Below are positions 11,622 to 23,175 of a stretch of 64,000 nt of DNA, one piece after another. The translations under genes and the position numbers were made by a program. The stretch spans positions 868,001 through 932,000 of the forward strand of contig CM022370.1 of NCBI GenBank assembly GCA_011800155.1, read 5' to 3'. The DNA is from Flammulina velutipes. Its lineage: Eukaryota; Basidiomycota; Agaricomycetes; Agaricales; Physalacriaceae. Each line of letters begins with the position of its first letter. The first letter of the stretch is position 1. The notes below the pieces were generated by a model, which saw only the letters and a list, made by a program, of their open reading frames with translations, was not told where the DNA came from and did not search any database.

Positions 11622-14151
11622 CTACACCATCCAAGATGCTAGCAGCTGTGTATCCTTTGACGCAGCCTTTGGAACCTTCCATTCGAGACCCTTCTCTGTG
11701 AAGAAATCCTCATCTCGAACATCGTCAATGCTATGCCTGAAAATGGGTTGTCAGCATCTTTATGTCGCCAGCGAATGAATGCAATGCACTTCGCTTTGAG
11801 ATGTGACCTTAGCCCGTTGAACGACCACGTCTTAATTTCTGCGGGGGTTGCTGGAGTCGCGGGATGTGCGTCGTCGTCAACGTCCGCCACTTGGGCACAG
11901 TGACGGCACCCAAAGACTTTGAGCTCTCGCAATACCTTCGCACGGGACTCCTGACCCAGCAACCTCACAGCTTGCCCACTTGTTAATGGTCGCGGGAGAA
12001 CGAGATTCTCGGGAAGTAGAGAGATGTCCATGTCCTTGTGTCGATGAGAATGCCCGGCCTACAAGTAAGTTTTTCAATATTTTATGTATCACAGCTTGGC
12101 TGGGGACTCACCACATGTGTCGGATCCAGAACTAAAGCAGGTTTGCAACTATTGCATACAATGCGAGATAACAAAGAATTGAATGTCGCTGATGAGGAAG
12201 GGTCCTCGGCCCTCAATCCCAATAGCGTTAGTATATTGGATATCGCAGTAGATGCCTAGAAAGGGTGTAAGCTAGAGCTTCGCATACATGGTGTCGACAT
12301 ACCTTGACATCCTTCACGAAGCGACTGGCTGTCCATTCGGGCAGATCGCCCTTCTTCTTCTCGGGACACTGATGCGAACATGCGCCAACGAAGTCGAAGC
12401 ACCCATCGTCCCGATACTTGGTCTCGATGTGGGTACAATTCTCACATAAGAACCGGGCATCGACACGATCAACAGGATGCAACCGAGCTTTGCTAGCAGA
12501 TTTCCAATTAGGATATCCTAGCGCCTCAGCCAACGCGTTCCTGGCTCGTTCACGCCAGCCCTCTAGTTCAGCTTTCAGTAACATTTTCGCAAGGCCCGTC
12601 TTTAGTTCCTTCTCCGGATTGAAATCGGGACCAGGCGGCGTTTTCTGTACGGTGTTGATGATCTTCAGTTTGCGAAAAGTTGCAAGAGGAGGAAGAGGAA
12701 GCTCCTCCTTGTTGCATCGGAGTCGATTATAATGGCTGGCAACGATAGTGCGAGAGTTGGCGTAATCCATCTCGGCTTTGCGGCGCGCGCGATGTTCTGT
12801 CAAGCGCAGTATCTCAGAATCAATCGTGTCACGGTGTATCTGAGTTACTGAAGTGCAACGGCATTAGTCACTCCCTGTTTGCTGAGAAGGGAACAAACCT
12901 TGGTCTTCCACGCGCTCTAGCGTCTTGTTTCGTGAGCGATGGATAGCGCCGTATGTCTTGGTATTGAGAAGATCCCAAAATACATAGCCATGGGTAGACG
13001 CGTACGTTTTTGCACTTGAGAGGAAAAATAAGGTGAGGAATTACGTATGGTTGCTTCGTGCTTACAATAGCTCATTCTCCATCTTGTTTTTTGAGCAATG
13101 GGCATCGTACATCAATCGCCAGTCATACAACTTCACGAAGAAAGGCATAAGTTCAGCAACCTTCCTAGCCATTCGAGCACGCCACTGTAGAAATTATCAG
13201 GAATGACAAACTAACTTGGCGAGAGGACGTACCTGGAGTTCAGCCTCCATTGTGTCAGGTCGACTGGTGGCTTCCACATATGCCTCCACAGCTTGATCCC
13301 AGTCACTCTTGCGTATGACCCGGGACGAGCGGGGCCCTAGAAATCATGAAATGAGCGATCAATTGTAGGGATGAGTATTCTGAGGCTTGCATGTTCCATG
13401 TCCGACAGTTATTATGTCTACATATTCGTTATTAGTCGGTTAAGGCGACAGGTGCGCGAGCTTACTAGAAGGTGACAAGATTGCATTATTCTCTGCGACA
13501 AGCGAAGAGTTGATGACAACGCCATGCCATTCTGGAGGCGTTCCTCCGGTTGCGATACTATTGACTGACACGATCTTGAGAATACTGGAGAATCGATTAA
13601 AGACAGCCGCAATGCCTGTAGGAAAGCTTACTCGCGATATCCTTTTTGACACATTGGCTAGAGGTGGACGGTTAAGAATGTAGGCAAGACGCGGCTATAC
13701 TCCACACACACACCTCCTTGCACACTCGGAGTTTGAGAGCAAATGACAAATACATCTTGTCAGTAAAATTATGGCAGACCTAGTAGGCCAGTATTAGGAT
13801 GGGGTGGATGAAGACTGAAATAGCACGCACCTCACAAAGCCCTCCACCGAATACTAATGCCGCGTACGATGGCTCCGTTAAGTATTTCGGCTTATCTGGC
13901 AAAGGAGCTGGTATGCAATTCTGTCTAGCTTTACGCCATATGTATTCCGAAGAAGGGGTGAGCAGCGTAGCACAGAAGAACTTGTTGCATCGAGCCAGAG
14001 CCAATACATCGCGCGATGACCGTGTCAATAGCAAAATTTCAGCAATGAGTTCAAATGGGAGACGAGTGATGTGGCATTTTGTCGTTTCGAAGGCTGCAGC
14101 GTTCTCGGATGCCTCTTTGGCGATCCTTTGTTTCTTGAGCACTCGCGGCAT
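11622..14151 (-). CDS. F-box protein with 12 exons, 656 aa
   Basis: Exons (minus): 13831..14151, 13714..13779, 13632..13657, 13466..13584, 13391..13417, 13233..13336, 13066..13184, 12899..13014, 12303..12847, 12112..12255, 11790..12058, 11622..11736. The F-box is at residues 25-60 (ITRLPFELIAEILLLTRSSR), which in the family binds Skp1 to build an SCF ubiquitin ligase. Downstream are Cys pairs (CENC, CNSCKP, CRHC) and a C-terminus GLRSHLKAKHSIDDV, a pattern shared by a large Agaricomycete F-box family of unknown targets. Exons 3 and 5 are 26 and 27 nt. The intron after exon 5 has a gcaagc donor, required by the frame but with a weak preceding context, so that junction is the least certain. Confidence 0.78.
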
Positions 14152-14411
14152 GACACTTGTGGAGATCAATCGCTCTGATGCAAGGGGAACCACGGTAAGT
14201 ATATTGAACAGCATGATGAACGAGTGAATGAGCTAACCCCGCTTTGAATGTTATATGTAGATGGTGGTAAGGTATTGAAACTTGAAAGGAGGAAGCCGCC
14301 GGCAACAAGTCGGCATCAGCCGTAATGCGCCACAACGTAAGTGTTAATAGAAAGTGAGAATGTCATTGTTAATTCATACGGATCAACTGGCCTATACTGT
14401 TTAAGAGCTGA

Positions 14412-15192
14412 ATGAGCTCCGAAAGCGAACTTAGACCTTCCGCCGCAGACAGCATTTCAGCGGGGCCCTCGGACTCGCGTATGTATGCCGCTTTAGATGC
14501 CATGATATTTAAAGGTCTATCCAACAGGTCCAAGGTTCTCAGACGATGTATCAGTTCCCCAGTCCGGTTGTCTTCTCCAGGCAGTCATTTCGCTCGTCGT
14601 CTTTCTCGTCGCGCGATGCATACGACACTGGTTATGTCATACCCTCTCCCCCTTCACATCTACAGGCTAAAGTAGAATCGGTGGGCCGACTTCTCAACGC
14701 GGCAAAGGCCAAGATAGTTCGTCGCTCGACACACCCTTCAATTCAGCCATGTGCCAGTCCACCTACCATAAGATCTCCGTACCCAACGGCGGTGTGTTTC
14801 CATCTATACCCCAAATCCCAGCTTATTCACTTTGACGTCAGGAGAAAACTCAAGTCACGCAGCCAGTATTGGCACCAGTGCGTCCGCGTAAGGGAACGCC
14901 TCTAGGAGACTGCGCGATATGTAGGCCCTCCCAATTACTGTGAATCCTAATTTGTGAACATACCCTCATAGGTCTGAACGCCATGGCAGCAGCCCAAGCA
15001 TTATTCATAACGCCGTGCTCGCATGCGTTCCATTACAGATGTGTGCAGCCTTTGGTCTCGTCGCCGGGCTTCGCTTGCCCTATGTGTCGAAGACGTGTCG
15101 GTCTGGAAGAGTGTCATTCAGATGCCGATGAAGAGAACTCGGACAATCAATCTGAGGTCGAAAGGGAATCAAATGCAAACGTGCTTCCATGA
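14412..15192 (+). CDS. RING-H2 finger protein (probable E3 ubiquitin ligase), 207 aa
   Basis: Exons 14412..14478, 14535..14791, 14842..14920 and 14972..15192. The C-terminal half holds a RING: DCAICLNAMAAAQALFITPC, then SHAFHYRC and FACPMC, with C3H2C3 spacing. The linker between the first Cys pair and the third ligand resembles Dma1/CHFR-type RINGs. The FHA domain of those proteins is absent: the N-terminal 110 residues are Ser-rich and disordered. The tail is acidic. The acceptor of the first intron (tccaag) was chosen to keep frame; a nearer caacag would break it. The gene is divergent from the F-box gene with 260 bp between starts. Confidence 0.72.
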
Positions 15193-15294
15193 AGAGGATG
15201 ATTATATCCTACGAGCGCGACGACAGAGATGGGATAAACGATGATACACGTAGAGTCAATGTGCAAGCTGGAATGGATGCAAGTAGCCTGGAAT

Positions 15295-16431
15295 TTACAC
15301 GCTCTCTGGTGATTTGAATATCAATTTTCGATGCCACGCCAATTCTTCGAGGATATCAGTAACTTGTTGTATTTGAACAGACGCTGAGACTCACCTGCAA
15401 TAGAACCTTTGATGTCGTCGAGTGCGCTAGTTCAAATATTTAGACCAAACAAATACCTAGGGCTACAGAGATCTTACCGATGGTTTGATGTATAGATGCG
15501 CTCGGGGAGCTTGTTGGGATACCATCTATAAGCCAACTCCTACACGGCGTATCAGCCTGGGACGTATGATAAGAGCAAGCCCACTAACCTTGACAGTCGA
15601 ACAATCTTGTATTACGGTTAGTAAAACGGCATTGATTCACAAATATAGCAGCGGGTACACACCTACAATTCTGTAGATTGAAATAAGAAAGCAATCTTGT
15701 ACACTGGCAATACACATGAAGCTTACCTGTAGTGCAGATGCCTAATAAGTGCGGGCATCTGTTCGCACAGGAACTGTCTGTCGACATGTACAGAGCTTCC
15801 AGCAAGAACGCCCATGCGTTGATGGGGTATCCATCGTCTTACATATTGTAACACAGTTTGTTCGACCTCTGCAAGTGTGTGTGGTGATGCTAGACACTCG
15901 GCAGTCAAGCCTGACTACAATTGTGAACACTTGAGCAAATGGTCGATGTATACGGGCTTGTACTACTCACTTCGCCGTGCGTCTTGATACACCATTGATC
16001 CATCCTTTGAGTGTGGCAGATGAGAGAGAGCACAATGGAGTGTACTGCACACTGACTTGTCTAGTGATTCCTTGTCTGTCCGTATCGCGTACCGGATTCC
16101 TTCGTCAACTGGCTCCAGATTTCCGTTCGTAATGATGACCTAGAAAAGGACGTTCACAAGAGATCACAGTAATAGAAAGAATTATACGCACCGCTATTTC
16201 AATGATTTTATCCCGTCTATGGTCGAGTCCAGTCATTTCGCAGTCAATCCACACCAGCGGGCCATCTGAGAGCTGCAGTGGGCGTTTTGATTCGAGCATT
16301 CTGTGAAATCTGCGCGTCACTTTGAGGTATTGAGGTGCTGCAGGCAATGCGGATGGTGTCGGAGTGGTAGAAGCCAGACGTGCACGTGAAGGATTGAGAG
16401 CTCGAAGCCGAGGGAGACAAACCCTAAACAT
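15295..16431 (-). CDS. REX2: Oligoribonuclease, DEDDh 3'-5' exonuclease, 237 aa
   Basis: Nine exons (minus): 16192..16431, 16057..16139, 15971..16004, 15727..15914, 15663..15670, 15589..15605, 15478..15539, 15395..15426, 15295..15344. It degrades very short RNA oligonucleotides. Exo I motif: LVWIDCEMTGLD with Asp63 and Glu65. Exo II includes SSVHVDRQFL. Exo III includes SNHRALDDIKGSI with the His and Asp ligands. The start at 16431 gives a Leu/Arg-rich leader (MFRVCLPRLRALNPSRARLA) typical of mitochondrial import, as in yeast Rex2. Exons 5 and 6 are only 8 and 17 nt, yet they encode the conserved RIVDCSTVK block in frame. An upstream ATG at 16506 would overlap the divergent gene and is less likely. 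Confidence 0.9.
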
Positions 16432-16484
16432 GTACTGTGTGGTAATAGTCCAGGATGCGTGACGGACTTGCTTGTCCTTCGACC
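16432..16484. promoter_or_regulatory. 53-bp divergent intergenic region between oligoribonuclease and PTAR1-like genes
   Basis: The two start codons are separated by 53 bp. The interval has no TATA box. The 5' leaders must be extremely short or overlap each other's coding region. Confidence 0.6.
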
Positions 16485-17498
16485 ATGTCCTTGGATTTTG
16501 TTGCACTTATTTTCACTCTTTCAGATGCTCTCAAATCTCTGTAAGTCATTCTGCTAAGAAATGGAACAATTCCAACAGTATTATTCTCCAGGAAAACAGT
16601 CGAAATTATTCCGGGAGACTACAACCAGTGGGCCAGCTCTGGCATTACACCGGAGTTCCCCTTCCTTCTTTCCGAGGGCCATTTAGGCATTCCCAAGAAG
16701 ATCTTGTACAGATTATATATCTCTGCCCTTCATATTTTCGGCACAAAGGAACGAGTCCAAACGTCTCCAAAGCAATTGCTTGCCTCCTCCAGCATCATCC
16801 TTCTCACCAATCCGGCCTATCAGACAGCTCTCAATGCGAGAAAGATGCTCGTCCGCTCTGGCGAACACGACGCGCAAACCGAGCTCGACTTTCTACGCGC
16901 TGTGATGTCCGGGTCTCGTGAGGCTGCTAAACAGTCCATCGTCTGGCATCACCGCCGTTGGATGCTACGCTTCCTGTACTCTTCATCTTCCCCTTCCCAG
17001 TCAATCGTGTCAGAGGATACGCTTCTCGACATCCCCTTCGAGGATCTAAAAGCAGAATTGCAGCTAGTAACTCACAGCTGTGAGCTGTACCCACGCAACT
17101 ACTATGCTTGGACCCATCGATTATACTGCATGGGAATACTCCACCATCTAATCACGCAAGGCGTCCCACATTCCACGGAAATGCTAAATGAAGAATTATC
17201 CTCTTCACTCAGATGGATCGATTTTCATCTTTCCGACTACACCGCGATGCACTACGTTTGTCAACTTGTTACTCGATTTCCCGCGCAGATGCGTTTCGAC
17301 AGTCTATTTGAACACGCAATCTCATTGATAGAGACCTATCCTGGACACGAGGCACTGTGGATGTACTTACGGAACGTCCTTTGCTCCGCCACAGTAGACG
17401 AGCGTAAGGTCTTTGCTACATATCTTTCGAATATACCTTTAGGCAGCACTACAGATTGCCAACGATGCTTAACATACACGAGTAAAATGAAATCTTGA
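16485..17498 (+). CDS. Protein prenyltransferase alpha-subunit repeat protein (PTAR1-like), 320 aa
   Basis: Exons 16485..16540 and 16592..17498. The junction was placed at a ctccag acceptor because it alone gives KTVEIIPGDYNQW in frame. Prenyltransferase-alpha repeats are visible: AKQSIVWHHRRWMLRF and CELYPRNYYAWTHRLYCMG, with the W-x-x-R core of the repeat, and YPGHEALWMYLRN further on. In the family these helical repeats form the alpha subunit of farnesyl, geranylgeranyl or Rab geranylgeranyl transferases. PTAR1 is the recently defined member acting with a Rab GGTase beta subunit. The length and N-terminus fit PTAR1 better than RAM2 or BET4, but that choice is inference. Confidence 0.72.
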
Positions 17499-17586
17499 GT
17501 AGTGATTCTATAAGTTACAGTTATGCTACAAACGATTGAGTGAGGTATGATATGGTGTACACATGAGTCAGAAATTAGAGTGCGCT

Positions 17587-20174
17587 CTACGCAAATAGTC
17601 CTTGCAATCTCCCCAAAGTCACAACGCCGTCCAAGCGCTTGGATTTGACATCTTCGGCAGCTTTGTCCTTCCTCCACTTTTCTACTAAATCCTTCGCCTC
17701 GATCGCGCTAACCTTGGTGTTCGCCATACCGAGAGTGATATGCAACCTATCCCTGGCCTCCTCAGGAAGTTGCTTGATGAAGTCCGCCCCCTTTTGTCCC
17801 TCATCTCCACTCCCAGGTGCAATCCTCAGATTGTCCACAGTTGCCGCTATGATCCTGTTGTTCCAAACGAGATTCCCCAACGTGATCTCGAATGAAGGCG
17901 GACTGGATATCGCAAGGAGGTCCCTCGACCGCTCCCAAAGTGGCCCATCATCCGGCAAGTTCTTCTTATGCACAATCGTCACATGCGGTTTCTTGGTGAA
18001 TTGTCCATTGGCGACCAGTTTCTTCCAGAACTCCTCGTCCTTCATGACGTCCTTGCAAGCTTCCTCTATGTTGAGCTCTGGTACGAGGCCGTAGTATCGC
18101 GGTGGTTGGGCCTTTGCGGGGCGTGCGTCTTTCGGTTTGGCCTGGTCTTTGCCCTTGCCCTTGCCCATGGGTTGACCTGGGACGACAGGCGAGTATTCGA
18201 GGGCCTTCTTGATTCCTGCCTGGATCTTGTCCTCGCTGGGAACCTCGATCCCCAGGATCTTCGCGCATCCCTCTACAGCGCGTCGAATGGACTGTTCCAT
18301 GGAGTCCTCCATCTCCATGTCCACAGATACATCGACCTCCGAGTCCGCAAGCTCCTCGGCGTTGTTAATGAATTGCCAAACGACGGATTCGTGAGATTTG
18401 GTCTTGCTGTCCCCGTGGAGTGACTGATGCTTCTCGCCTCGTACGAGAATACGGTCGCAGCATATTTTGTGGATAATAGCAGGTGATTTGGCAGAGAGGT
18501 TCCACGACCAATTAAGCGCGAGTAGACGGGGAGGAGGCTCGAAGTCTTTGGCCAAGTCGCGAAGCTGCTGTCTGTGCATGATGAGATGATTGTTCTTGTC
18601 AGCAATGACGACGTCTCTTTGCTTCAGCAAGTTGTGAACATTTTTGAGGAAAACAGGCGCAGCCCTTTTTGCACGGACATCGTCGCTCTGAGTATGACCC
18701 CAACTAAAGATATCCGCGAGAGCAATGGCGACCATTGTTTTACCTAACGCGGCTATGAGATGGCTGTGTGATGACCGAGAAGATACACTTACCACACCCA
18801 GGAATAGCAACAGGAACGATGATTGTCTTGCCGAATATCTTAGGACTGGCAGTGTTGGTAGGGCTGACAGGCGTCACCGCGGCCACATCCTTGCCTTTCG
18901 TCTCCATCCAAGCCAAAAACCGCTCTCTCGTCGCAATGATACCATGCCCCTTGTTATAGTCCGCGAACTGCGATTTGTCCCTCCTGATCTCTGCGATGAC
19001 CCAGTCCACATATAGCTTCGTCTCCGGACGGCGTAGCTTAGACTTGGGAAGACTGGCTGCGCTCAGTGGGCCATCGCTGCCCAAGAGTTTCTTGGTTACC
19101 TCTCGCCAGTCACGATACATCATGTAAGGCTCGTCAAACTTGACTTTGAAGAAGAAAGTAGATCCAGCGGGATAAGGTGAGCGAGACTTCTGTGTGGTAT
19201 CGTCGGCAGGCTCTTTAACGTGGGTACGGACGACGAAACCCTCGACTGCTTGGCCGTTCCAGTGGCCAATCTCGCCGATTTCGGAGGTGAACTTTCGGAC
19301 TTCCTCGATGGTGTCAACCGTGGTAGAGAGTGTTTTGATGAAGCCCCATTCTTCGGCGAACGCGTCGACGATATCGTGTGTCATGGTCTTGAAAGCCTTC
19401 GTACATTCGTTGATACCGTGCAAGTGGAGACCTGTGAGCTCTTCGGGTATGGCAAGGACGTGTTCCTCGAATGAATCATCGCAGAGCTACATGTCTATGA
19501 TCAGATAAACTGTATCTCTGGAGACCAAACAGGAAACGAACCTCCGCAATCGCAGTCCAGTTATTATCCCAAAGAACCTTGGCAAACTGCTCTTCTGTCT
19601 TTCCCATCTTTTCGAAGTACTTTCGAAGCCAGCGTTCGCCAACTTGCGCGTGACTTTGCTTTCCAGGTAATTTGCCGAGAGAATGTTTTGAAGTGACAAG
19701 AATCTTGGAAGGTGTGAGCGCGCCGATGAAGATGATACAGCCATTAGATTTCAACGAAAGCGTGTAGGGCGCAGCTGTGTGGTGTGCCAATCCATCCCAC
19801 TGCACTGATGTTAGTCTCGACGGCTTTGGTACACATTAACTCTTACGCACCGTGGTCCAAGGGACCTCACCAATGTTGAAGAACTTGTCGTATCCGCGGC
19901 AGACAATTCGATATTCCTTGTTCTTGTTTCCGGGTAGATCAACAGTGAAGAGACCGCGTACGAGTGACGGGAAGGGTGAAGGCACGTCGTAATACTTGTA
20001 TTCGTCCATCTTCCAGCTCCGTACTTTGATTTCGGGATCGCCAGGTGCATCGTATGTTGAGGATTTTACGAGTGCCTTTTTGCCTTTGCGTTCAGATAGA
20101 GTAATGAGATCCTCGATGAGCTTGGAATCTGCTGCCTTTGACTTGGGATTGGGGATGGTTTTGGTGTTTGACAT
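17587..20174 (-). CDS. TRL1: Fungal tRNA ligase, trifunctional, 810 aa
   Basis: Exons (minus): 19851..20174, 19542..19799, 18793..19486, 17587..18743. It seals tRNA halves after intron removal and, in yeast, HAC1 mRNA. Three domains are present in order. The adenylyltransferase has the nucleotidyl lysine Lys125 in LSLKSNGCIIFIG. The 5'-kinase has the P-loop AIPGCGKT at 421-428, whose first Gly codon is split by intron 3. The cyclic phosphodiesterase has two HxT motifs, His679-Val-Thr (HVTIV) and His760-Ile-Thr (HITLG). Length is close to yeast Trl1. The start at 20174 is the first ATG after a TATA-like TTTTTATATC (minus) near 20275. The second intron has a gttcgt donor. Confidence 0.93.
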
Positions 20175-20360
20175 GGTGGATGAGAGGTAGCGATTAGGAG
20201 GTCGATACAGATGCTGGTATGTTTTGCCACTCAGAAAAGGGCGCACGAGTGACCGTAGGAACGACAGTTTGGATATAAAAAGAAGGCAAGAGTCACAGTG
20301 ACGAGAAAGGATACACAGGGTCTCGTGATCGGTGACTCGGTCGAGGGCGGTGGCTAGACT

Positions 20361-20821
20361 GGTGCAGAGGGAGGGGTTCGTTGGCGTAGGTCCCTCTATC
20401 AAAATATTTTGATGATCCGAGTGATGGCCATCGGTCCGGTCATGCGTCGTGGCGCAACGTTCACCAAAATAATTTAAATATTCGTAAGCTCGAATCAATA
20501 GCTTTTGGCTGACTTTATCAACCAAGCATTACTCAGGAATCGGTTAAACACACTACAAGTTAGCCTTTGGAACGAATCTAAGGGCTTACAACCATCATCG
20601 TAAGAAACGGGACGATAAAGCACTCTCAAGACCGCTAGAGTTTTTCACTAGTCTAAAATGGGGGTATGCGTCAACGCTAAGGTCTGTAGTGGATACAGAG
20701 AGCCGAGAATTGTCGAGAACGCCACAGACTGAAATATCCCGTGATGAACGAGGCCATCACTCGGATCATCAAAATATTTTGATAGAGGGACCTACGCCTC
20801 CTACCCCCTCCCTCTGAACCA
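20361..20821. repeat. Inverted repeat, 47-bp identical cores at 20383..20429 and 20752..20798
   Basis: The two cores are exact reverse complements, flanked on the outer side by further similarity (CAGAGGGAGGGG-like, 20361..20376 and 20804..20821), with a 322-bp spacer. Each core contains the perfect palindrome ATCAAAATATTTTGAT (20398..20413 and 20768..20783). The left copy lies upstream of the tRNA ligase gene, the right copy upstream of a TATATAAG box. It could be a non-autonomous element with terminal inverted repeats or a duplicated promoter module. No ORF and no clear target-site duplication are seen. Confidence 0.85.
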
Positions 20822-20826
20822 GGCTC

Positions 20827-20834
20827 TATATAAG
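20827..20834 (+). promoter_or_regulatory. TATA-like box downstream of the right inverted-repeat copy
   Basis: TATATAAG lies 28 bp after the right core, pointing rightwards. No plus-strand gene follows; transcription would run antisense to the 3' end of the TmpA-like gene. Confidence 0.4.
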
Positions 20835-21010
20835 AGAGTTCCAACGAACGTTTTCGAGCAGGGATCTCCAGGCTAGGCGGTGGCGAGTCTCAGTCTGACT
20901 CTGAGCGCGTCTTTCCAAGTTTCTTCTGGTACAACTTGCATTTGTTGATGTAAAATACTGTAGTTTACACGTGTTTCTAGCATGCTTCGCTGTTGACAGC
21001 GTCACTATGT

Positions 21011-23175
21011 TCAAAAGTCCCACAACGTTCCCTGTGCAAGAAATGAGAAATCTAAGAACGGCAGGAGCAGGCTCGGACGTGACTCACAAATGCAGGTATC
21101 CCCGCAGCCTTACAGCCTTCCATCATCTCTTTGTTACCGCCCCAGTTGGAGGTGATAAAGACAACTTCTGCGCCCCATGAGATGTATACCTCTTGGATAA
21201 GCTTCATCAAGTCTGGGCGCCTACCTGTTGAAAGAAATATGAGATCCCCGAGAGAATAGAGAAAAGTCACGAACGTACCGTTCTTCTTCGAGTCCCAGAG
21301 AGTCATGCGTTCTGGCCCAATGTTCTTATGGATGAGGTTCGAGATTGTTGGTCCAAAGGTCTTCTCCTGGTCTGACCCGATCCATATCAAGTACCTTTAA
21401 GATTCCCCGCATTGAGATGTGGGGAAGGTCATGAACTAATTCATTCGTACCAGTCTGGACTCTATCAGAATCCACGTCAATACGTTGTCGGATCGGAGAT
21501 AATAGCGAATCAACATACTTGAAGACAAGTTGACAGAGCAGCGCCGAGTCCAGTACCCGTACAAACGCGTATTCCCCGCTTATATAGCGTTGAGGTGTTC
21601 GAGACACCAGCAAACTAGCCGAAGAATTTCAGCAACTTCCCCCGAAAGCCAAATATTTGAACAGTCACCTTGAGTTCCCGAGTCCATATCTTTGTTGGAG
21701 GGTCATCAACAAGGCTTCGAGTGAAATCTCCTTGGACGCCACAGATCAGATAATGCTCATTTGAGCGAACACCTTCCCTAAACAGGCTTGTCAGTATCTC
21801 TAGTACTACCGCTGGTAAGAAACTGACGATATTATTCCGAAGGCGTGATATTCCAATATAGATCCGCGGGATATTCTCGCCAAAAGACCCTGTTGCATGC
21901 CTCTTTTGAAGCGAAGGACGACGACTTTAGACGAAGGCTTCAGATGCGTAAATCAGCAAGGCGCGGAAAAATACAGTGATGGAGATGGACCAACAATTTC
22001 GACCTCCACTTCGACTTCGCGAACAGTCAACCAAGGAATAATGACGCTGGAGATACTTTTTGAGTACAGAGGTGATCCGTTGATATCAATTGAACTTACA
22101 ATATTGTCATTCCGAGGGCGAACCAGAACTGTTGCTGCCGTATTACTCGGATACCATCGGGATTCCAGGAATGAGTTTCTAGGTCATAACTGTCTCCTAA
22201 TATGACGAATACCCAAGCTGTTCCGAATCAGAAGCAGTTTACAGCTCTAGAGTTGTCGAAACTTACTGCAAGCTAATCCAAACCTAGTAAGAGTAAAGAT
22301 ATCCTCAGCGTGCCCGCCACTTGATTGACTGAGCAAGGGAACTTACCATCCGACAAATCGATGGTGTCTTTCAAAAACGCTAGGTACCGCGAGTCAGTGC
22401 CTTCTTACACGACTACAATCGATACTCACTTGTGGTGTGTATTACGGACCCAAGGGAAAGCGGAGACAATTGAGACGCACACGGCCAAGTTGGTGACCAC
22501 GCCCATAATAAGAACGACGTCAGGATTGTTCTTATGGTCAACGAAGATCAGGATGATGCGGAATACCAGCCACATAGCTCCTGAGGTAGCGCAGCCAGAG
22601 TGAATGCCGCCTATGTGTTGCAACGCGGAAGTACATCCCAAGCGGAACCAGAGAGGCGTCCACTAAGAGTAGGAAATGGTGAGCACAATTTTACTGGAAA
22701 TCTCGACACATACTGACCTTGGCGAAGAGGGTATTGGCAATAAGGTAGAGTACGCGCCCGAAAAGTTCGTTGCGCATAAGAATCGCCATTAAAAGGTTAC
22801 CAAGAACGAGCGCGCCGGTATAATGACGTGCGTAGTGCCATTTGTCGAGAGCTGCCAAGAGGAGCCCGACGCAATTGAGGGTGACAACGAATGTAAAGAA
22901 TTTCCTGCAACTATAGTTAGATATAGGAGAAAGGCTAAGAATGTATTGACAAACCTGTAGGTATTGAACCAAAGCTGGAAGGCAAGCCATCGATTCAAGC
23001 GCGCCTTGCGTGGTATAATCTTGAGTGGTGGAATGTCCTTGACTTCGAGCATGGCGGTGTTGGGCTTCTCTCCCTTCTCATCTATCACCGGGGTGGCGGG
23101 GCCACTCTGGAGATGAAGAGTGGGCAGGAACTCAGTGTGTCCCTTCTCTGCGTTGTCCAAGGTAGTCGGAGACAT
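21011..23175 (-). CDS. TmpA-like integral membrane oxidoreductase, 486 aa
   Basis: Fourteen exons (minus): 22955..23175, 22718..22904, 22430..22662, 22347..22379, 22267..22283, 22100..22217, 21995..22046, 21828..21937, 21669..21777, 21519..21614, 21451..21461, 21279..21394, 21088..21224, 21011..21031. A disordered N-terminus of about 55 residues is followed by about seven membrane spans (KFFTFVVTLNCVGLLLAAL, GALVLGNLLMAILM, SGAMWLVFRIILIF, QFWFALGMTIFVIIPWLTV). HNVFERHHRFVGW precedes the later spans. The C-terminal half is a ferredoxin-reductase-like nucleotide domain (RVCTGTGLGAALSTCL, WGAEVVFITSNWGG) ending GTLWDF. This matches fungal TmpA-type membrane flavoproteins related to ferric reductases, from memory of the family. 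Exons of 11 and 17 nt are required to keep frame. The substrate is unknown. Confidence 0.72.

Noticed and set aside
13780..14227. Overlapping long ORFs on both strands at the F-box gene
   Set aside because: The plus-strand ORF (13799..14227) is the shadow of the minus-strand F-box exon, which has a recognisable domain.
17968..18423. 151-aa plus-strand ORFs inside the tRNA ligase gene
   Set aside because: They are antisense to the kinase and phosphodiesterase exons, whose motifs are intact.
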